This document shows positions 28,462-37,247 of a DNA stretch of 64,000 nucleotides, piece after piece. Location of the stretch: the NCBI RefSeq assembly GCF_900169485.1, contig NZ_LT821227.1:1302001-1366000 (forward strand), read 5' to 3'. Positions within the stretch are counted from its first letter, which is position 1. Every line of letters begins with the position of its first letter. The translations under genes were made by a program, and so were the position numbers. The stretch is from Phoenicibacter congonensis. GTDB taxonomy: Bacteria; Actinomycetota; Coriobacteriia; Coriobacteriales; Eggerthellaceae. The notes beneath the pieces were generated by a model, which saw nothing but the letters and a program-made list of their open reading frames with translations, did no database searches and was not told the origin of the DNA.

Positions 28462-28470
28462 TGTTATAAT
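28462..28470 (+). promoter_or_regulatory. Extended -10 promoter of argS
   Basis: TGTTATAAT: an extended -10 (TG-n-TATAAT) 40 bases before the argS start. The -35 is weak (TTTCTG). Confidence 0.55.
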
Positions 28471-28510
28471 TCAGAGTTACGTAAAAACGCGAGATAAAAG
28501 GCAAGACGAA

Positions 28511-30241
28511 ATGGAAATTCAAGAGAAATTAAGCTCACTTATCAAGCAAGCTTTCGAGGCTGCGATCAATGACGGTTCATTAACAATGGACTCAAACGAA
28601 ATCCCTGACCCCGCTCTTGAACGACCACGAGATGAATCTAATGGCGACTGGGCATCGACTGTTGCAATGCGCAGCGCAAAAGCAGCTCATTGCGCGCCAC
28701 GAACAATTGCAGAAGCAATTGTGGCACACATTCCAAACAATGAATTGATAGCATCAGCTGAAATAGCAGGGCCAGGGTTTATTAACTTCAAGCTTGCAAA
28801 TGACGTATTGCAAAATGTCATCGTAAAACTGAGAAGCGAAGGCAAAAACTTCGGAAAAAGCGACTTTGGTGCAGGCGAGAAAGTTGATCTTGAATATGTA
28901 TCAGCAAATCCAACAGGCCCAATGCACGTGGGTCATGGTCGCTGGGCAGCACTTGGATCAAGCATTGCAAATGTTATGAGACATGCAGGCTATGAAGTGA
29001 CTGAGGAGTTTTATGTAAACGACCACGGTGTGCAAATGGATGTTTTTGGAAACTCAATTTCAGTTCGCTACATGCAACTCCTTGGACATGACGTTCAGAT
29101 GCCAGAGCAGTGCTATGGAGGTGCATATGTCGCCGACATCGCGCGATCAATCATCGATGACGAAGGCAAAAAATATGAGTCAATGACTGATGATGAGCGC
29201 AAATGTGAATTCCGCGAAATTGGCTACAAAATGATGCTAGAAAATCAAAGGAAGATTTGTGCCTCAATCGGAACAACTTTTGACGTTTGGTTCTCTGAAA
29301 GAACACTTTATGTGCCTGATAAAAATGGCAAGAGCATGGTAGACCATGCAATTGCTGCCATGGAATCGAAAGGCTACATTTTTAATAAAGACGGTGCTGT
29401 TTGGTTTAAGTCAAGCGCGTTGGGTGACGACAAAGACCGCGTGCTAATTAAAGCAAATGGTGAGATGACCTATTTCATGAGCGACGTTGCCTATCACTTT
29501 AACAAAATGCAGCGCGGCTTCACTCACCTGATTAACATTTGGGGCGCAGATCATCACGGGTATGTCAAACGATGCCAGTGCATGATGGAAGCCTGGGGCT
29601 ACAAAGACAAACTCGAAGTTGTGCTTGGGCAGCTCGTTAATCTATTCAGAAATGGAGAGTCGGTGCGCATGTCAAAGCGCACAGGCGAGATGGTGACCCT
29701 CGAAGAACTCATCGAAGAAGTTGGTCCTGACGCAACACGTTATTTGATGCTTGCAAAATCAAGTGACCAACCAATCGATTTCGACATCGAAGTTGCAAAG
29801 AAAAAAGACTCTTCTAACCCTGTCTATTATGTGCAATATGCTCACGCTCGCATTTGTTCAATATTAAGAAAAGCAGCGGCAGAAAGCGGAATGACAGAAG
29901 ACGAAATCAAGTCGCTTTCTACCGATGAACTGGCAGAAAAACTGATTGGCGAAAACCCCGATTTGAGCCTTCTGTCACACGAATCGGAACTTGCACTGAT
30001 GCGTAAAATGGCCGACTTCAAATCGTTCATTGAATCAGCTGCAAAAGATCGCGCACCCTACAGATGCACTCACTACGTTGAGGAGCTCGCTTCCCTGTTC
30101 CACAGCTTTTACACAAACTGCAAAGTCATTCAAGACGACAAGGGGCTCGAGAAGTCACGTTTGGCACTCTGCGATGCAACGCGCAAACTCATTGCTCTTG
30201 TGCTTGGGCTTCTTGGTGTTAGTGCACCGGAGAGAATGTAG
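28511..30241 (+). CDS. argS: Arginyl-tRNA synthetase
   Basis: Class I synthetase charging tRNA-Arg, 576 residues from the ATG at 28511 (MEIQEKLSSLIKQAF). The N-terminal Arg-specific domain is followed by the HIGH-like motif HVGHGRW in SANPTGPMHVGHGRW, the KMSKS-like motif VRMSKRTGEM, and a C-terminal DALR anticodon-binding domain ending LGVSAPERM. The open frame continues 60 codons upstream, but that part contains the promoter and is unrelated to the family, so it is excluded. AAAAGG precedes the ATG by 9 bases. The last ~20 bases of the gene are duplicated just downstream (period 66). Confidence 0.95.
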   Translation: MEIQEKLSSLIKQAFEAAINDGSLTMDSNEIPDPALERPRDESNGDWASTVAMRSAKAAHCAPRTIAEAIVAHIPNNELIASAEIAGPGFINFKLANDVLQNVIVKLRSEGKNFGKSDFGAGEKVDLEYVSANPTGPMHVGHGRWAALGSSIANVMRHAGYEVTEEFYVNDHGVQMDVFGNSISVRYMQLLGHDVQMPEQCYGGAYVADIARSIIDDEGKKYESMTDDERKCEFREIGYKMMLENQRKICASIGTTFDVWFSERTLYVPDKNGKSMVDHAIAAMESKGYIFNKDGAVWFKSSALGDDKDRVLIKANGEMTYFMSDVAYHFNKMQRGFTHLINIWGADHHGYVKRCQCMMEAWGYKDKLEVVLGQLVNLFRNGESVRMSKRTGEMVTLEELIEEVGPDATRYLMLAKSSDQPIDFDIEVAKKKDSSNPVYYVQYAHARICSILRKAAAESGMTEDEIKSLSTDELAEKLIGENPDLSLLSHESELALMRKMADFKSFIESAAKDRAPYRCTHYVEELASLFHSFYTNCKVIQDDKGLEKSRLALCDATRKLIALVLGLLGVSAPERM

Positions 30242-30320
30242 AAGCTAGTCTTGTAACGCTCTTTACGATTCCAACATCAACAGGTTAGTACACTGGAGAT
30301 AATGTAGAAGCTAGTCTTGT
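30221..30320. repeat. Short tandem duplication of the argS 3' end
   Basis: An ~34-base block beginning AGTGCACCGGAGAGAATGTA at 30221 recurs with three changes at 30287 (period 66). The second copy forms part of the downstream terminator stem. Confidence 0.6.
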
Positions 30321-30336
30321 GTGAGACCTAGCTTCT
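30306..30336. terminator. Terminator between argS and the ABC importer operon
   Basis: AGAAGCTAG and CTAGCTTCT arms around TCTTGTGTGAGAC. It overlaps the last codons of the converging permease gene and serves both directions, more clearly argS (TTTC follows). Confidence 0.55.
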
Positions 30337-32020
30337 TTCGGTCTAACTTCAAGATTAAGAAAAGAAGTGCAGTGCATATAACGATGACTGTTGCGCCAAG
30401 TGCCATTGCGATGCCAAGGTTGTATTCCTGCATATTTGTGATAATTGATACCGAAATTGGCCTGTTAAACACGCCATAAAGGAGAGAAGACATTGTAAAC
30501 TCTCCCATCATTTTCACGAAAACAAGAATGGCGCCCGACATGATTCCGGCTGCAATCATCGGCAAAACCACGCTCATGAAAGTTCTTAACGAATTTGATC
30601 CAAGTGAGCGAGCTGCTTCTTCAGAATTCTCTGGCATGGATCCGAGGGCGATGCGTGAGGTGTTGAGCATGATTGGAAGCGCAACAATTGTGTAGGCAAG
30701 CGGAAGAATTTCAAACTTTCCAACAAGCGTAGACCCAAATGCAAAGATATTTGGAACGTTGAATGAAACAATCAATCCGACAGCCACGACTGACGCAGGT
30801 ATGCACCACGGAACTGTAATTGAGAGTTGCGCGAGGCGAGCGAATGCGCCTGCTCCCCTACCCTTCACACGACTTCTAAAATAGGCAGTAGGCAAAGCAA
30901 CCAGCGTTGAAACAACTACTGCAAGACCTGCCATCTCAATCGAGTTTTTCAAAGGGGCAAGGTCACGCGGATTGTTGAATAGTGCTACAAAATTGTCAAG
31001 CGTGAATTCATGCGGCACCACCTGAGTCATAATTGCTTTGCCCGATTGAAAGCTCATCCAAAAGACTAGAAACACCTGCGCCAAAATCATGAAAACCTGA
31101 ATAATCACAAAAATCACGAACACAGTTTTTAGAACTTTGTGATTTTTCCCAAAGTCGGGTTCATAATTAACGTGACGAGTTGACACATTACCCGAAAAAC
31201 GTGCGCTCAACCAGGAACAAAAAGCTGTCACTATAACGCCAAACAACAACAGTATCGTCACTTCTATTGAAGTGTTAAACATGTCAAAATTGAGCTTGGA
31301 ATCGGCAATTTGTTTCACTAAAACTCGATAGCTTCCGCCAACAAGGGTTGGTGCAGAAAGAGAACCAATAGCTGAGACAAACGTTGTCATTGAACTAATG
31401 CAGATTGCTGGCAAAAGCGGAGGGAGTATCGCGTCTTTAAAAACCTTAAACTTGCCTGCACCAAGTGATTTGGCAGCGTCGACGGTTGAAGCATCAATTT
31501 GCTCTAACGCGGAGTGCATATTGATAAAGAAATAGACATATTGTGTGTATGTGATGACAAGGACGATGGCACCTAGGCCTTCAAACTTGTAGGGCGCGGC
31601 ACCGAGACCAAGCAGTGCCTTAATCGCCTGCGTGATAACACCACTCTCGCCATACATTTGAGAAAACGCAATGACAATCACAATGCCAGGAATCATAACG
31701 GGGCTCATTAACAGAATTTGCAACAGCGCCTTTCGTTTTTTACAGAAAAAGCGCATGTAGACTGCCAACAGTGTTCCAAGAAGACCGCAACTCAACACAC
31801 AACAAAAGCCAACAGTAAATGTATTAGCAAGAACAGTGAGGTTAGCAGGCTTAGAGAAATAATCTATGTATCCTTGAAAAGAAATCGCACCGTTAACAGT
31901 AACCGACTTAACAATAGTTTGAACGAGCGGCAACAAAATGTAGCCAATCGCAAACAGAATGACAAAAGCTAGGAAAATGAGTTTAAGTGGCTGTTTGCGA
32001 ATGTCCGACACAAAGCCCAT
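30311..32020 (-). CDS. ABC importer permease, two fused halves (iron type)
   Basis: This 569-residue membrane protein has two binding-protein-dependent transport domains in one chain, as in FbpB/SfuB-type ferric iron permeases. Each half carries an EAA-type motif (AAKSLGAGKFKVFKDAILP and AARSLGSNSLRTFMSVVLP) that contacts the ATPase. About twelve membrane segments are visible. The start is the ATG at 32020, which overlaps the ATPase stop codon (TAATG); the longer frame to 32068 is not needed. It works with the adjacent ATPase and binding lipoprotein. The same permease family also includes 2-aminoethylphosphonate and thiamine importers. Confidence 0.88.
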   Translation of the reverse strand: MGFVSDIRKQPLKLIFLAFVILFAIGYILLPLVQTIVKSVTVNGAISFQGYIDYFSKPANLTVLANTFTVGFCCVLSCGLLGTLLAVYMRFFCKKRKALLQILLMSPVMIPGIVIVIAFSQMYGESGVITQAIKALLGLGAAPYKFEGLGAIVLVITYTQYVYFFINMHSALEQIDASTVDAAKSLGAGKFKVFKDAILPPLLPAICISSMTTFVSAIGSLSAPTLVGGSYRVLVKQIADSKLNFDMFNTSIEVTILLLFGVIVTAFCSWLSARFSGNVSTRHVNYEPDFGKNHKVLKTVFVIFVIIQVFMILAQVFLVFWMSFQSGKAIMTQVVPHEFTLDNFVALFNNPRDLAPLKNSIEMAGLAVVVSTLVALPTAYFRSRVKGRGAGAFARLAQLSITVPWCIPASVVAVGLIVSFNVPNIFAFGSTLVGKFEILPLAYTIVALPIMLNTSRIALGSMPENSEEAARSLGSNSLRTFMSVVLPMIAAGIMSGAILVFVKMMGEFTMSSLLYGVFNRPISVSIITNMQEYNLGIAMALGATVIVICTALLFLILKLDRKKLGLTQD

Positions 32021-33000
32021 TATTTTGCCTCGCTCACAAACGCAGTGTCGCCAGGCTTGAATTTGCACGCCGTTTTAGTGTTTAGCATCATAACTTTAAC
32101 GAGCTGATTTCCCACTTCTACAAAGCACTGGATAATTGCTCCTTCATATTTGACACGCTTGACTATGCCCTCTATTGCACACTCACTCGGATCTCGGCTA
32201 ACAACAAGATGCTCAGGGCGAATAAACACTTTCCCATTTGCATCAATGTGGTCAAATGTCGACCACTGCGAACCCGCATCGAACACGTTCATGTCACCCA
32301 CAAAAGTGCGCAAAAAGTCGGTGTTTGGGCTTTCATAGATTTCATAGGGCGTGCCCGTTTGCTCAATGACGCCGTTATTCATGACCGAAACACTATCAGA
32401 AATAGATAACGCTTCTGACTGCTCATGAGTAATCAGTAGCGTTGTAATTCCAATTTGCTGTTGAATATTCTTCAGTTCAACGCGCATTTTTTCGCGAAGT
32501 GAAATGTCTAAGTTGCTCATTGGTTCATCTAGCAAAAGAACATCCACGCCTCGCGCTAGTGCTCTTGCCAAGGCTACCCGTTGCTGCTGCCCTCCCGACA
32601 ATTCGCGAACATTTCTGTTTTTAAACTCAGACATGTTCAAGAGGTCTAGATATTCATCAACGCGTTTAGTGATTTCGCTTGCAGGCACTTTGTCAACCTT
32701 CAAGCCATAAGCAACGTTTTCAGCAACACTCATGTGTAGGAAAAGGGCATAGTTCTGAAAAACTATGCCCATGTTGCGCTTTTCTGGTGCAAGGTTAGTA
32801 ATGTCGCGACCATCTAAAAGAATTTTTCCCTTGCTGGGTGTTAAAAATCCTGCCACAAGACGAAGAAGTGTCGTTTTTCCACAGCCCGAAAGCCCAAGAA
32901 GCGAGTGAAACTCTCCTTCTTTAATGTCGAGGTTGATGTTTTTTAATACATCAGCTTCTCCATAGGAAAAAGACAAATCCTTAATTGCAATACCGCTCAT
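32020..33000 (-). CDS. ABC importer ATPase (iron/spermidine type)
   Basis: This 326-residue ATPase of the FbpC/PotA family has Walker A (GLSGCGKTTLLR), the Q-loop (VFQNYALFLHMSVAENVAYG), signature LSGGQQQRVALARAL, Walker B (VLLLDEPMSNLD) and a C-terminal TOBE-like domain (residues ~240-326, with GKVFIRPEHLVV). It energises the two-domain permease encoded next to it. Its stop codon overlaps the permease start. It begins 27 bases after the binding-protein gene, completing a three-gene operon. Confidence 0.9.
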   Translation of the reverse strand: MSGIAIKDLSFSYGEADVLKNINLDIKEGEFHSLLGLSGCGKTTLLRLVAGFLTPSKGKILLDGRDITNLAPEKRNMGIVFQNYALFLHMSVAENVAYGLKVDKVPASEITKRVDEYLDLLNMSEFKNRNVRELSGGQQQRVALARALARGVDVLLLDEPMSNLDISLREKMRVELKNIQQQIGITTLLITHEQSEALSISDSVSVMNNGVIEQTGTPYEIYESPNTDFLRTFVGDMNVFDAGSQWSTFDHIDANGKVFIRPEHLVVSRDPSECAIEGIVKRVKYEGAIIQCFVEVGNQLVKVMMLNTKTACKFKPGDTAFVSEAK

Positions 33001-33027
33001 TACTAACCTTTGTTCTAATCGTCCCAG

Positions 33028-34098
33028 TTATTTCTTTTCTGCTTCAACAACTTTGCTTGTGTCATAGGCAGTGTTGTTCCAAAGATCAAGCCACTCAGAC
33101 TGATGTGATGCAATAGTTGCTGTGTCAACATCAAGCATCTTCATTTCTTTTTGCATCCACTCAGGGCTGTCTTTGAGAGCACTTTTGAGTGTTGGGATGC
33201 GTGATTGAGAATTAGCAATCTTTGCCTGTTCTTTTGCAGTTCCGCAGAATTCAACGAATTTAGCAGCTGCTTTTGAGTGAGGAGCATTCTTGAGAGCTGC
33301 AACGCAGTCAACTGAGATAACGTTGCCATCGCTAGAATCGATTGCCTTCAAAGGCATTCCGTTCTTTTCGATGTTCTTTTGTACGTCATTCAACGTTGAA
33401 ACACCAATGGCAGCTTCTTTGTTGCCGATTGCCTTAAACATCATTGAGCTTGAGTTGTAGTAGTTCTTCGTGTTTGAAGCAAGGCCTTTGAGCCACTCAT
33501 TTGCTTTGTCCATGTTGCCATCTTTGCTGTTTGCATAAATCATTGCGCAAATCCACTCACGCTGTGAGGAAGATGCATTGTCGCGTGTCACAACCTGATC
33601 TGCATACTTAGAATCTGCAAGGTCGTTGTAGTTCTTAGGAGCATCAGCTTCACTCATCATTTCAGTGTTGTAGAACATAACGACTGGTGTTTGAATTGTT
33701 GCGTACCACTGGCCATCTTTGTCCTTGAAGTTAGAATCAAGTTCATTTGCCCAAGATGGGTTTGTTTTCTCATAGCAACCCTGCTTAGCAAGCTCGGTGA
33801 ACGTTGTTGTAGATCCACCATACATAATGTCAGCTTGTGGGTTGTCTTTCTCGCTCAAAACACGATCAGCAAGACCGCCTTTGAGGTTAATGAATTCAAC
33901 TGGTACACCAGTTTCAGCCGTAAAGTCATCAGCAACTTCTTGTAAAAGTGCCTCTGGATGAGTTGAATAAATGACGAGCTTGTCTTCGAGCTGCTCGTTG
34001 TCAGAGCTGCTGTCGCTCGATTGTCCTGCACATCCAACAAGAGCAAAGCAACAAAGTGCAGCGCTCAATGCAGATGCCATAATTTTCTTAAGAGTCAT
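33028..34098 (-). CDS. Substrate-binding lipoprotein, FbpA-like (ferric iron candidate)
   Basis: This 356-residue secreted lipoprotein has lipobox ALVGC with Cys23. The mature part has the periplasmic-binding fold start LVIYSTHPEALLQEVADDF. Two features suggest iron: a His at position 47 in the first loop and an adjacent tyrosine pair, Tyr213-Tyr214 (KNYYNSSSMM), both at places where FbpA proteins bind Fe(III). GGGGGAGG lies 5 bases upstream of the ATG. An 8-bp inverted repeat sits ~35 bases upstream of the start, and may be an operator. Relatives with the same fold bind hexose phosphates or phosphonates, so iron is likely but not certain. Confidence 0.85.
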   Translation of the reverse strand: MTLKKIMASALSAALCCFALVGCAGQSSDSSSDNEQLEDKLVIYSTHPEALLQEVADDFTAETGVPVEFINLKGGLADRVLSEKDNPQADIMYGGSTTTFTELAKQGCYEKTNPSWANELDSNFKDKDGQWYATIQTPVVMFYNTEMMSEADAPKNYNDLADSKYADQVVTRDNASSSQREWICAMIYANSKDGNMDKANEWLKGLASNTKNYYNSSSMMFKAIGNKEAAIGVSTLNDVQKNIEKNGMPLKAIDSSDGNVISVDCVAALKNAPHSKAAAKFVEFCGTAKEQAKIANSQSRIPTLKSALKDSPEWMQKEMKMLDVDTATIASHQSEWLDLWNNTAYDTSKVVEAEKK

Positions 34099-34129
34099 GT
34101 AACCTCCCCCAATTAAAAGTCGATAACAC

Positions 34130-34158
34130 AGCTATTCAAATATTTTTTTAGAATAGCT
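34130..34158. promoter_or_regulatory. Inverted repeat upstream of the ABC importer operon
   Basis: AGCTATTC (34130-34137) and GAATAGCT (34151-34158) around an AT-rich 13-base centre. Its position fits a metal-responsive operator, but it does not match a Fur or DtxR consensus clearly. Confidence 0.4.
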
Positions 34159-34306
34159 AACAGATTGAAAAGCCCACCAAAGCGCAGAAGTAGACCTTCC
34201 AAATCCCAAATCCTCATTATAGCCAAGTCGACGATTAAGAAATGAATCAGGCCCGTAATGTTTAAAGCTCATGAATAAAAATGTGTGTATCCTTAGCGGC
34301 TGCATT

Positions 34307-34315
34307 TGCTATAAT
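34307..34315 (+). promoter_or_regulatory. Extended -10 promoter of tRNA-Arg
   Basis: TGCTATAAT, a perfect TATAAT with upstream TG, 15 bases before the tRNA. The -35 is not clear. Confidence 0.6.
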
Positions 34316-34330
34316 ATGTGAGTCTTAAGC

Positions 34331-34406
34331 GCGCCCGTGGCTCAACGGATAGAGCATCGGACTTCTAATCCGGCGGTTGTAGGTTCGAGTCCTACCGGGC
34401 GCACCA
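34331..34406 (+). tRNA. tRNA-Arg(UCU)
   Basis: A 76-base cloverleaf: acceptor arms GCGCCCG / CGGGCGC, anticodon TCT in loop CTTCTAA, T-arm GTAGGTTCGAGTCCTAC, encoded CCA. Confidence 0.97.
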
Positions 34407-34410
34407 TGTT

Positions 34411-34437
34411 AAAGCGATGAAGGGCATCGCTTTTTTT
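34411..34437 (+). terminator. Terminator of tRNA-Arg
   Basis: AAAGCGATG / CATCGCTTT stem followed by a T-run, directly after the tRNA. Confidence 0.88.
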
Positions 34438-34829
34438 AAACGCTGTAAATCCTCCTGAGAAGCAACTTTTCACTGCACGACGTTACTACGGTTCAAAGGC
34501 CAGCAACAACTCCGTTCGCGAAAATCTGAATTCTCAAGACATTATTAGATGCGCTTGTTTATTCGCATCACTTTAGCCCGCTCAAACAAGACCTTTTCAC
34601 TACTCGTGTTATCGCGAAAATCTGTGCGCGCAATATTGCTTTCGCTTCATTAAGAAACCGATTCGTAACTTAAGTCATTTGGAAAATAGACGCGAAATTA
34701 TGAACTGTCCTTAGCACCTTTAGGAAATTTAGACGTGCACTCTTTAAATTAAGAAAACCCAAACTCAGCAGGAAAGGCAGAAGCATACGAAAAAAGGTCA
34801 ATGGATTTACGATAGCATATGCTTCAGGC
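34438..34829. other. Intergenic region, nothing recognised
   Basis: About 390 bases without a recognisable gene, RNA or repeat. An open frame without start codon joins the last ~40 bases to the small gene downstream. Confidence 0.4.
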
Positions 34830-35045
34830 TTGATAAATCAGACTCACACAGCAGTGCTATCAGGGAAAACAGTTCATTATGAGGTCTCCCTGTCTGAATA
34901 CCGAACAAAACATGAATTCAGAATTCCTGTTGTTGGCAAGAATGGCCGCACAAAAAAAGTATTAGCAGTTTATCAAATTGATAAAGGCTCTATGATTCAA
35001 GGAATGATAGCTAACTTCCCAGAGAGTAAAAGAAAATGGAGATAG
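34830..35045 (+). CDS. Small hypothetical protein (possibly a remnant)
   Basis: A 71-codon frame from TTG with composition like a real protein (HYEVSLSEYRTKHEFRIPV, then AVYQIDKGSMIQGMIANFP). The frame stays open ~15 codons upstream without a better start, and no ribosome binding site is evident. I do not recognise the family. The segment just downstream looks like a broken gene, so this may be the 3' end of a decayed gene pair. Confidence 0.35.
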   Translation: MINQTHTAVLSGKTVHYEVSLSEYRTKHEFRIPVVGKNGRTKKVLAVYQIDKGSMIQGMIANFPESKRKWR

Positions 35046-35224
35046 ATGAGAACAACCGAGTGAATTCGCTGATTGAACGCGGAGGTTTACCTGAGGGAAC
35101 AATTCGAGTCGTAGCAAGCATATATGGGAGAATGCCCCAGATGCGAAGTCAAGTTATGAGACGAAGACGACTGCCCAATCAATGTGATTGCATATAACTT
35201 TAACGAATTGAAAAAACTCGACTA
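35036..35224 (+). pseudogene. Broken small gene with a CxxC motif
   Basis: An ATG at 35036 opens MEIDENNRVNSLIERGGLPE and runs to GRMPQMRSQ. A shift of one base gives a coherent continuation, ECPRCEVKL, a TGA, then DEDDCPINVIAYNFNELKKL and a stop at 35222-35224. A frameshift plus a nonsense change therefore separate recognisable halves. The function is unknown. It overlaps the preceding frame, as toxin/antitoxin-like or immunity pairs do, but that is only a guess. Confidence 0.4.
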
Positions 35225-35230
35225 AAAGAA

Positions 35231-35268
35231 AAATGTCCAGGGTTACACAAGGTTTCCCTGGGCATTTG
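35231..35268. terminator. Terminator downstream of the BASS transporter
   Basis: AATGTCCAGGG / CCCTGGGCATT stem with T-rich tails on both strands. On the minus strand it follows the transporter stop codon. Confidence 0.8.
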
Positions 35269-35282
35269 TTTTTATTCATACT

Positions 35283-36305
35283 TTATGCGTGAGCTGATGC
35301 TTTTTTGTCGGCGGCTTGATTGTTTGTGTTTTCTTCCTCAGCTCCTTCCTGTTTAGCATCGGAAGTTTTCCCCGCTGTAGCTGCAAGGATGTTTGCATAA
35401 ACAGCTCCAGAGATGTTGTGCCAAACACTAAACACGGTGCCGGGAACAGCTGCGAGAGGCATTGATGCAAAGTGAGTCAAAGCTAGAGAAGTTGCAAGCC
35501 CAGAGTTCTGCATGCCAACCTCGATTGACAGTGTGCGCACTTGTGCCTTTGAAAGATGAAGTGCGCGACCAACACCATAACCAAGTGCATATCCAAGTAC
35601 ATTGTGGAGCATAACAACTGCAATAATCAAAAGTCCGCTTGTCATTATTTTTGCTGCATTAGCCGAGACAACAGCCATGATAATCAACGATATTGCGATT
35701 ACAGAGATGAGTGGGAGGACCTTTCCGAACACTTCTGAAACTTTTGGAGCAACTGCGTTAATTAAAAACCCTAAAACTATTGGCACAAGAACAACTTGAA
35801 CGATTGACATGAGCATACTCACATAGCTAACGTTAATTGTTTGACCTGCAAGCAGAAGAACAAGAGCTGGGGTCACAACTGGAGCCATGATTGTGGTGCA
35901 GGCGGTCATGCCGACCGACAGCGCAACATCGCCTTTTGACAGATAGGTCATGACGTTAGACGATGTTCCACCAGGACAACAACCAACAAGGATTACGCCG
36001 ACTGCAAGTTCGGTTGGCAACTGGAATATGAGACATAAAACCCATGCCAGAAAAGGCATGATGATGAATTGCGAGAAAATGCCAGTGATGACAGCCTTTG
36101 GCTTTATGAATACAACTTTAAAATCGGAAAGTTTGAGCGTCATGCCCATTCCAAACATAACGATGCCTAGCAACGGATTGACCCAACTTGTGGGTAGAAT
36201 AGTGTGGGTAGGTCCTGGAATAATTAGAGCAATGACTGTGACCGCCAACGCGATGAATGCCATGTACTTTCCTGCGAAATCACTTATTTTTTCAAGTGTT
36301 TTCAT
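35283..36305 (-). CDS. BASS-family sodium-dependent transporter
   Basis: This 340-residue membrane protein of the bile acid:sodium symporter superfamily has about ten membrane segments. It has the conserved GCCPGGTSSNVMTYLSKGD block, which contributes a sodium site, and EVGMQNSGLATSLA in the second inverted repeat. Bacterial members move organic anions such as bile acids, pantothenate or keto acids; the substrate here is not predictable. The last ~30 residues are a charged Lys/Glu/Ala tail in the cytoplasm. It stands alone, with its own terminator. Confidence 0.9.
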   Translation of the reverse strand: MKTLEKISDFAGKYMAFIALAVTVIALIIPGPTHTILPTSWVNPLLGIVMFGMGMTLKLSDFKVVFIKPKAVITGIFSQFIIMPFLAWVLCLIFQLPTELAVGVILVGCCPGGTSSNVMTYLSKGDVALSVGMTACTTIMAPVVTPALVLLLAGQTINVSYVSMLMSIVQVVLVPIVLGFLINAVAPKVSEVFGKVLPLISVIAISLIIMAVVSANAAKIMTSGLLIIAVVMLHNVLGYALGYGVGRALHLSKAQVRTLSIEVGMQNSGLATSLALTHFASMPLAAVPGTVFSVWHNISGAVYANILAATAGKTSDAKQEGAEEENTNNQAADKKASAHA

Positions 36306-36751
36306 TTCTAACTTCCTTTCCTAATCACACTTTCGTCAAACCGAACATCCCAAGCAAAGTGGGTCGCGCAGAAATGTGGCAGAAAAGTCAGTCTAGTGCG
36401 TGCTGTATTGCTTTGGAATGCGCGACATCGACGCGCATGCCCTTTGCATGCAATGCGTAGTATATCGCTGCAAAAATGCCACACATCAAGCACAAGTGTC
36501 CTGTTTTCAAAAATTTAACATAATCAAAATAATTCGTTGCAAATGCGTTTTTTGGGCGGAAATTGGGAAGAACCAAGATAAACAAAAAAAACGAGGTGGG
36601 CTTTGGAATCGTTAAACTTTTCGTTATGCCAAGTTTTCACTGGTGTCAGACATCACTGCCTCGTCTCTACAACGTAGGAAGACAAACATAAAAAACGGAT
36701 TAAAGGAATTAAAATTGAGATTGGCAGAAAGTTTGCGAAAGGGATAACAGG
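36306..36751. other. Intergenic region between BASS transporter and Cys-rich protein
   Basis: No gene recognised. It contains one inverted-orientation copy of the REP-like motif (see 36638) and G/A-rich stretches. Confidence 0.45.
36638..36653 (-). repeat. Solitary REP-like motif, reverse orientation
   Basis: CACTGGTGTCAGACAT is the exact reverse complement of ATGTCTGACACCAGTG, one of the forms found in direct orientation from 46.5 kb on. It is the only clear single copy outside the main field. Confidence 0.7.
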
Positions 36752-37021
36752 ATGAATGTGACACATGATGAACAGCTGGTGTTCACTCACAGTGACTGTC
36801 CCTATTACCCTTGCCACTCAATAGCAGAGGGAGTTAAATTCAACTGCATCTTTTGCTACTGCCCGCTTTATGCACTAGGACCAAATTGCGGAGGAGACTT
36901 TTGCTATTTGGACGATGGCACCAAAGATTGCAGCAAATGTACAATCATGCATGAAGGCGCAAAAGGTTTTGAACGAGTCCGTGAGAAATTTCCCGAACTC
37001 GAGGATTTAGCTAAGGCGTAA
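36752..37021 (+). CDS. Small cysteine-rich metal-binding protein (PF04071-like)
   Basis: An 89-residue protein with closely spaced cysteines: SDCPYYPCH, NCIFCYCPLY, GPNCGGDFCYL and DCSKC. This pattern fits the cysteine-rich small-domain family (DUF379/PF04071), probably binding zinc or an iron-sulfur cluster. The role is unknown, and in other genomes it sometimes lies near cobalamin genes, which are not seen here. A ribosome-binding sequence (AAGGGA) is 8 bases upstream. It is monocistronic. Confidence 0.8.
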   Translation: MNVTHDEQLVFTHSDCPYYPCHSIAEGVKFNCIFCYCPLYALGPNCGGDFCYLDDGTKDCSKCTIMHEGAKGFERVREKFPELEDLAKA

Positions 37022-37247
37022 AAGGGAACTACAAGAGCAATTATTGTTCAAAAACCAAAACAAACCTTTTTCAAATTCGGAGTAATCTAGAGCAAAAGAA
37101 TCTAAACCCCTCTACAAAAACAAAGAAACATAAAAAACAATTTTTAAAAAATCAAAAATTTAAACAACAAACAGAAAAACCACGGGCAACAGGCACTTCC
37201 AACAACAAAGACGTCAAAAATAAAATTTGCACTGACTGTGAACTTCC

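Noticed and set aside
35150-35224. Selenoprotein (in-frame TGA after CPRCEVKL)
   Set aside because: A frameshift is needed as well, the TGA is not at a redox motif, and no SECIS-like hairpin was evident; decay is simpler.
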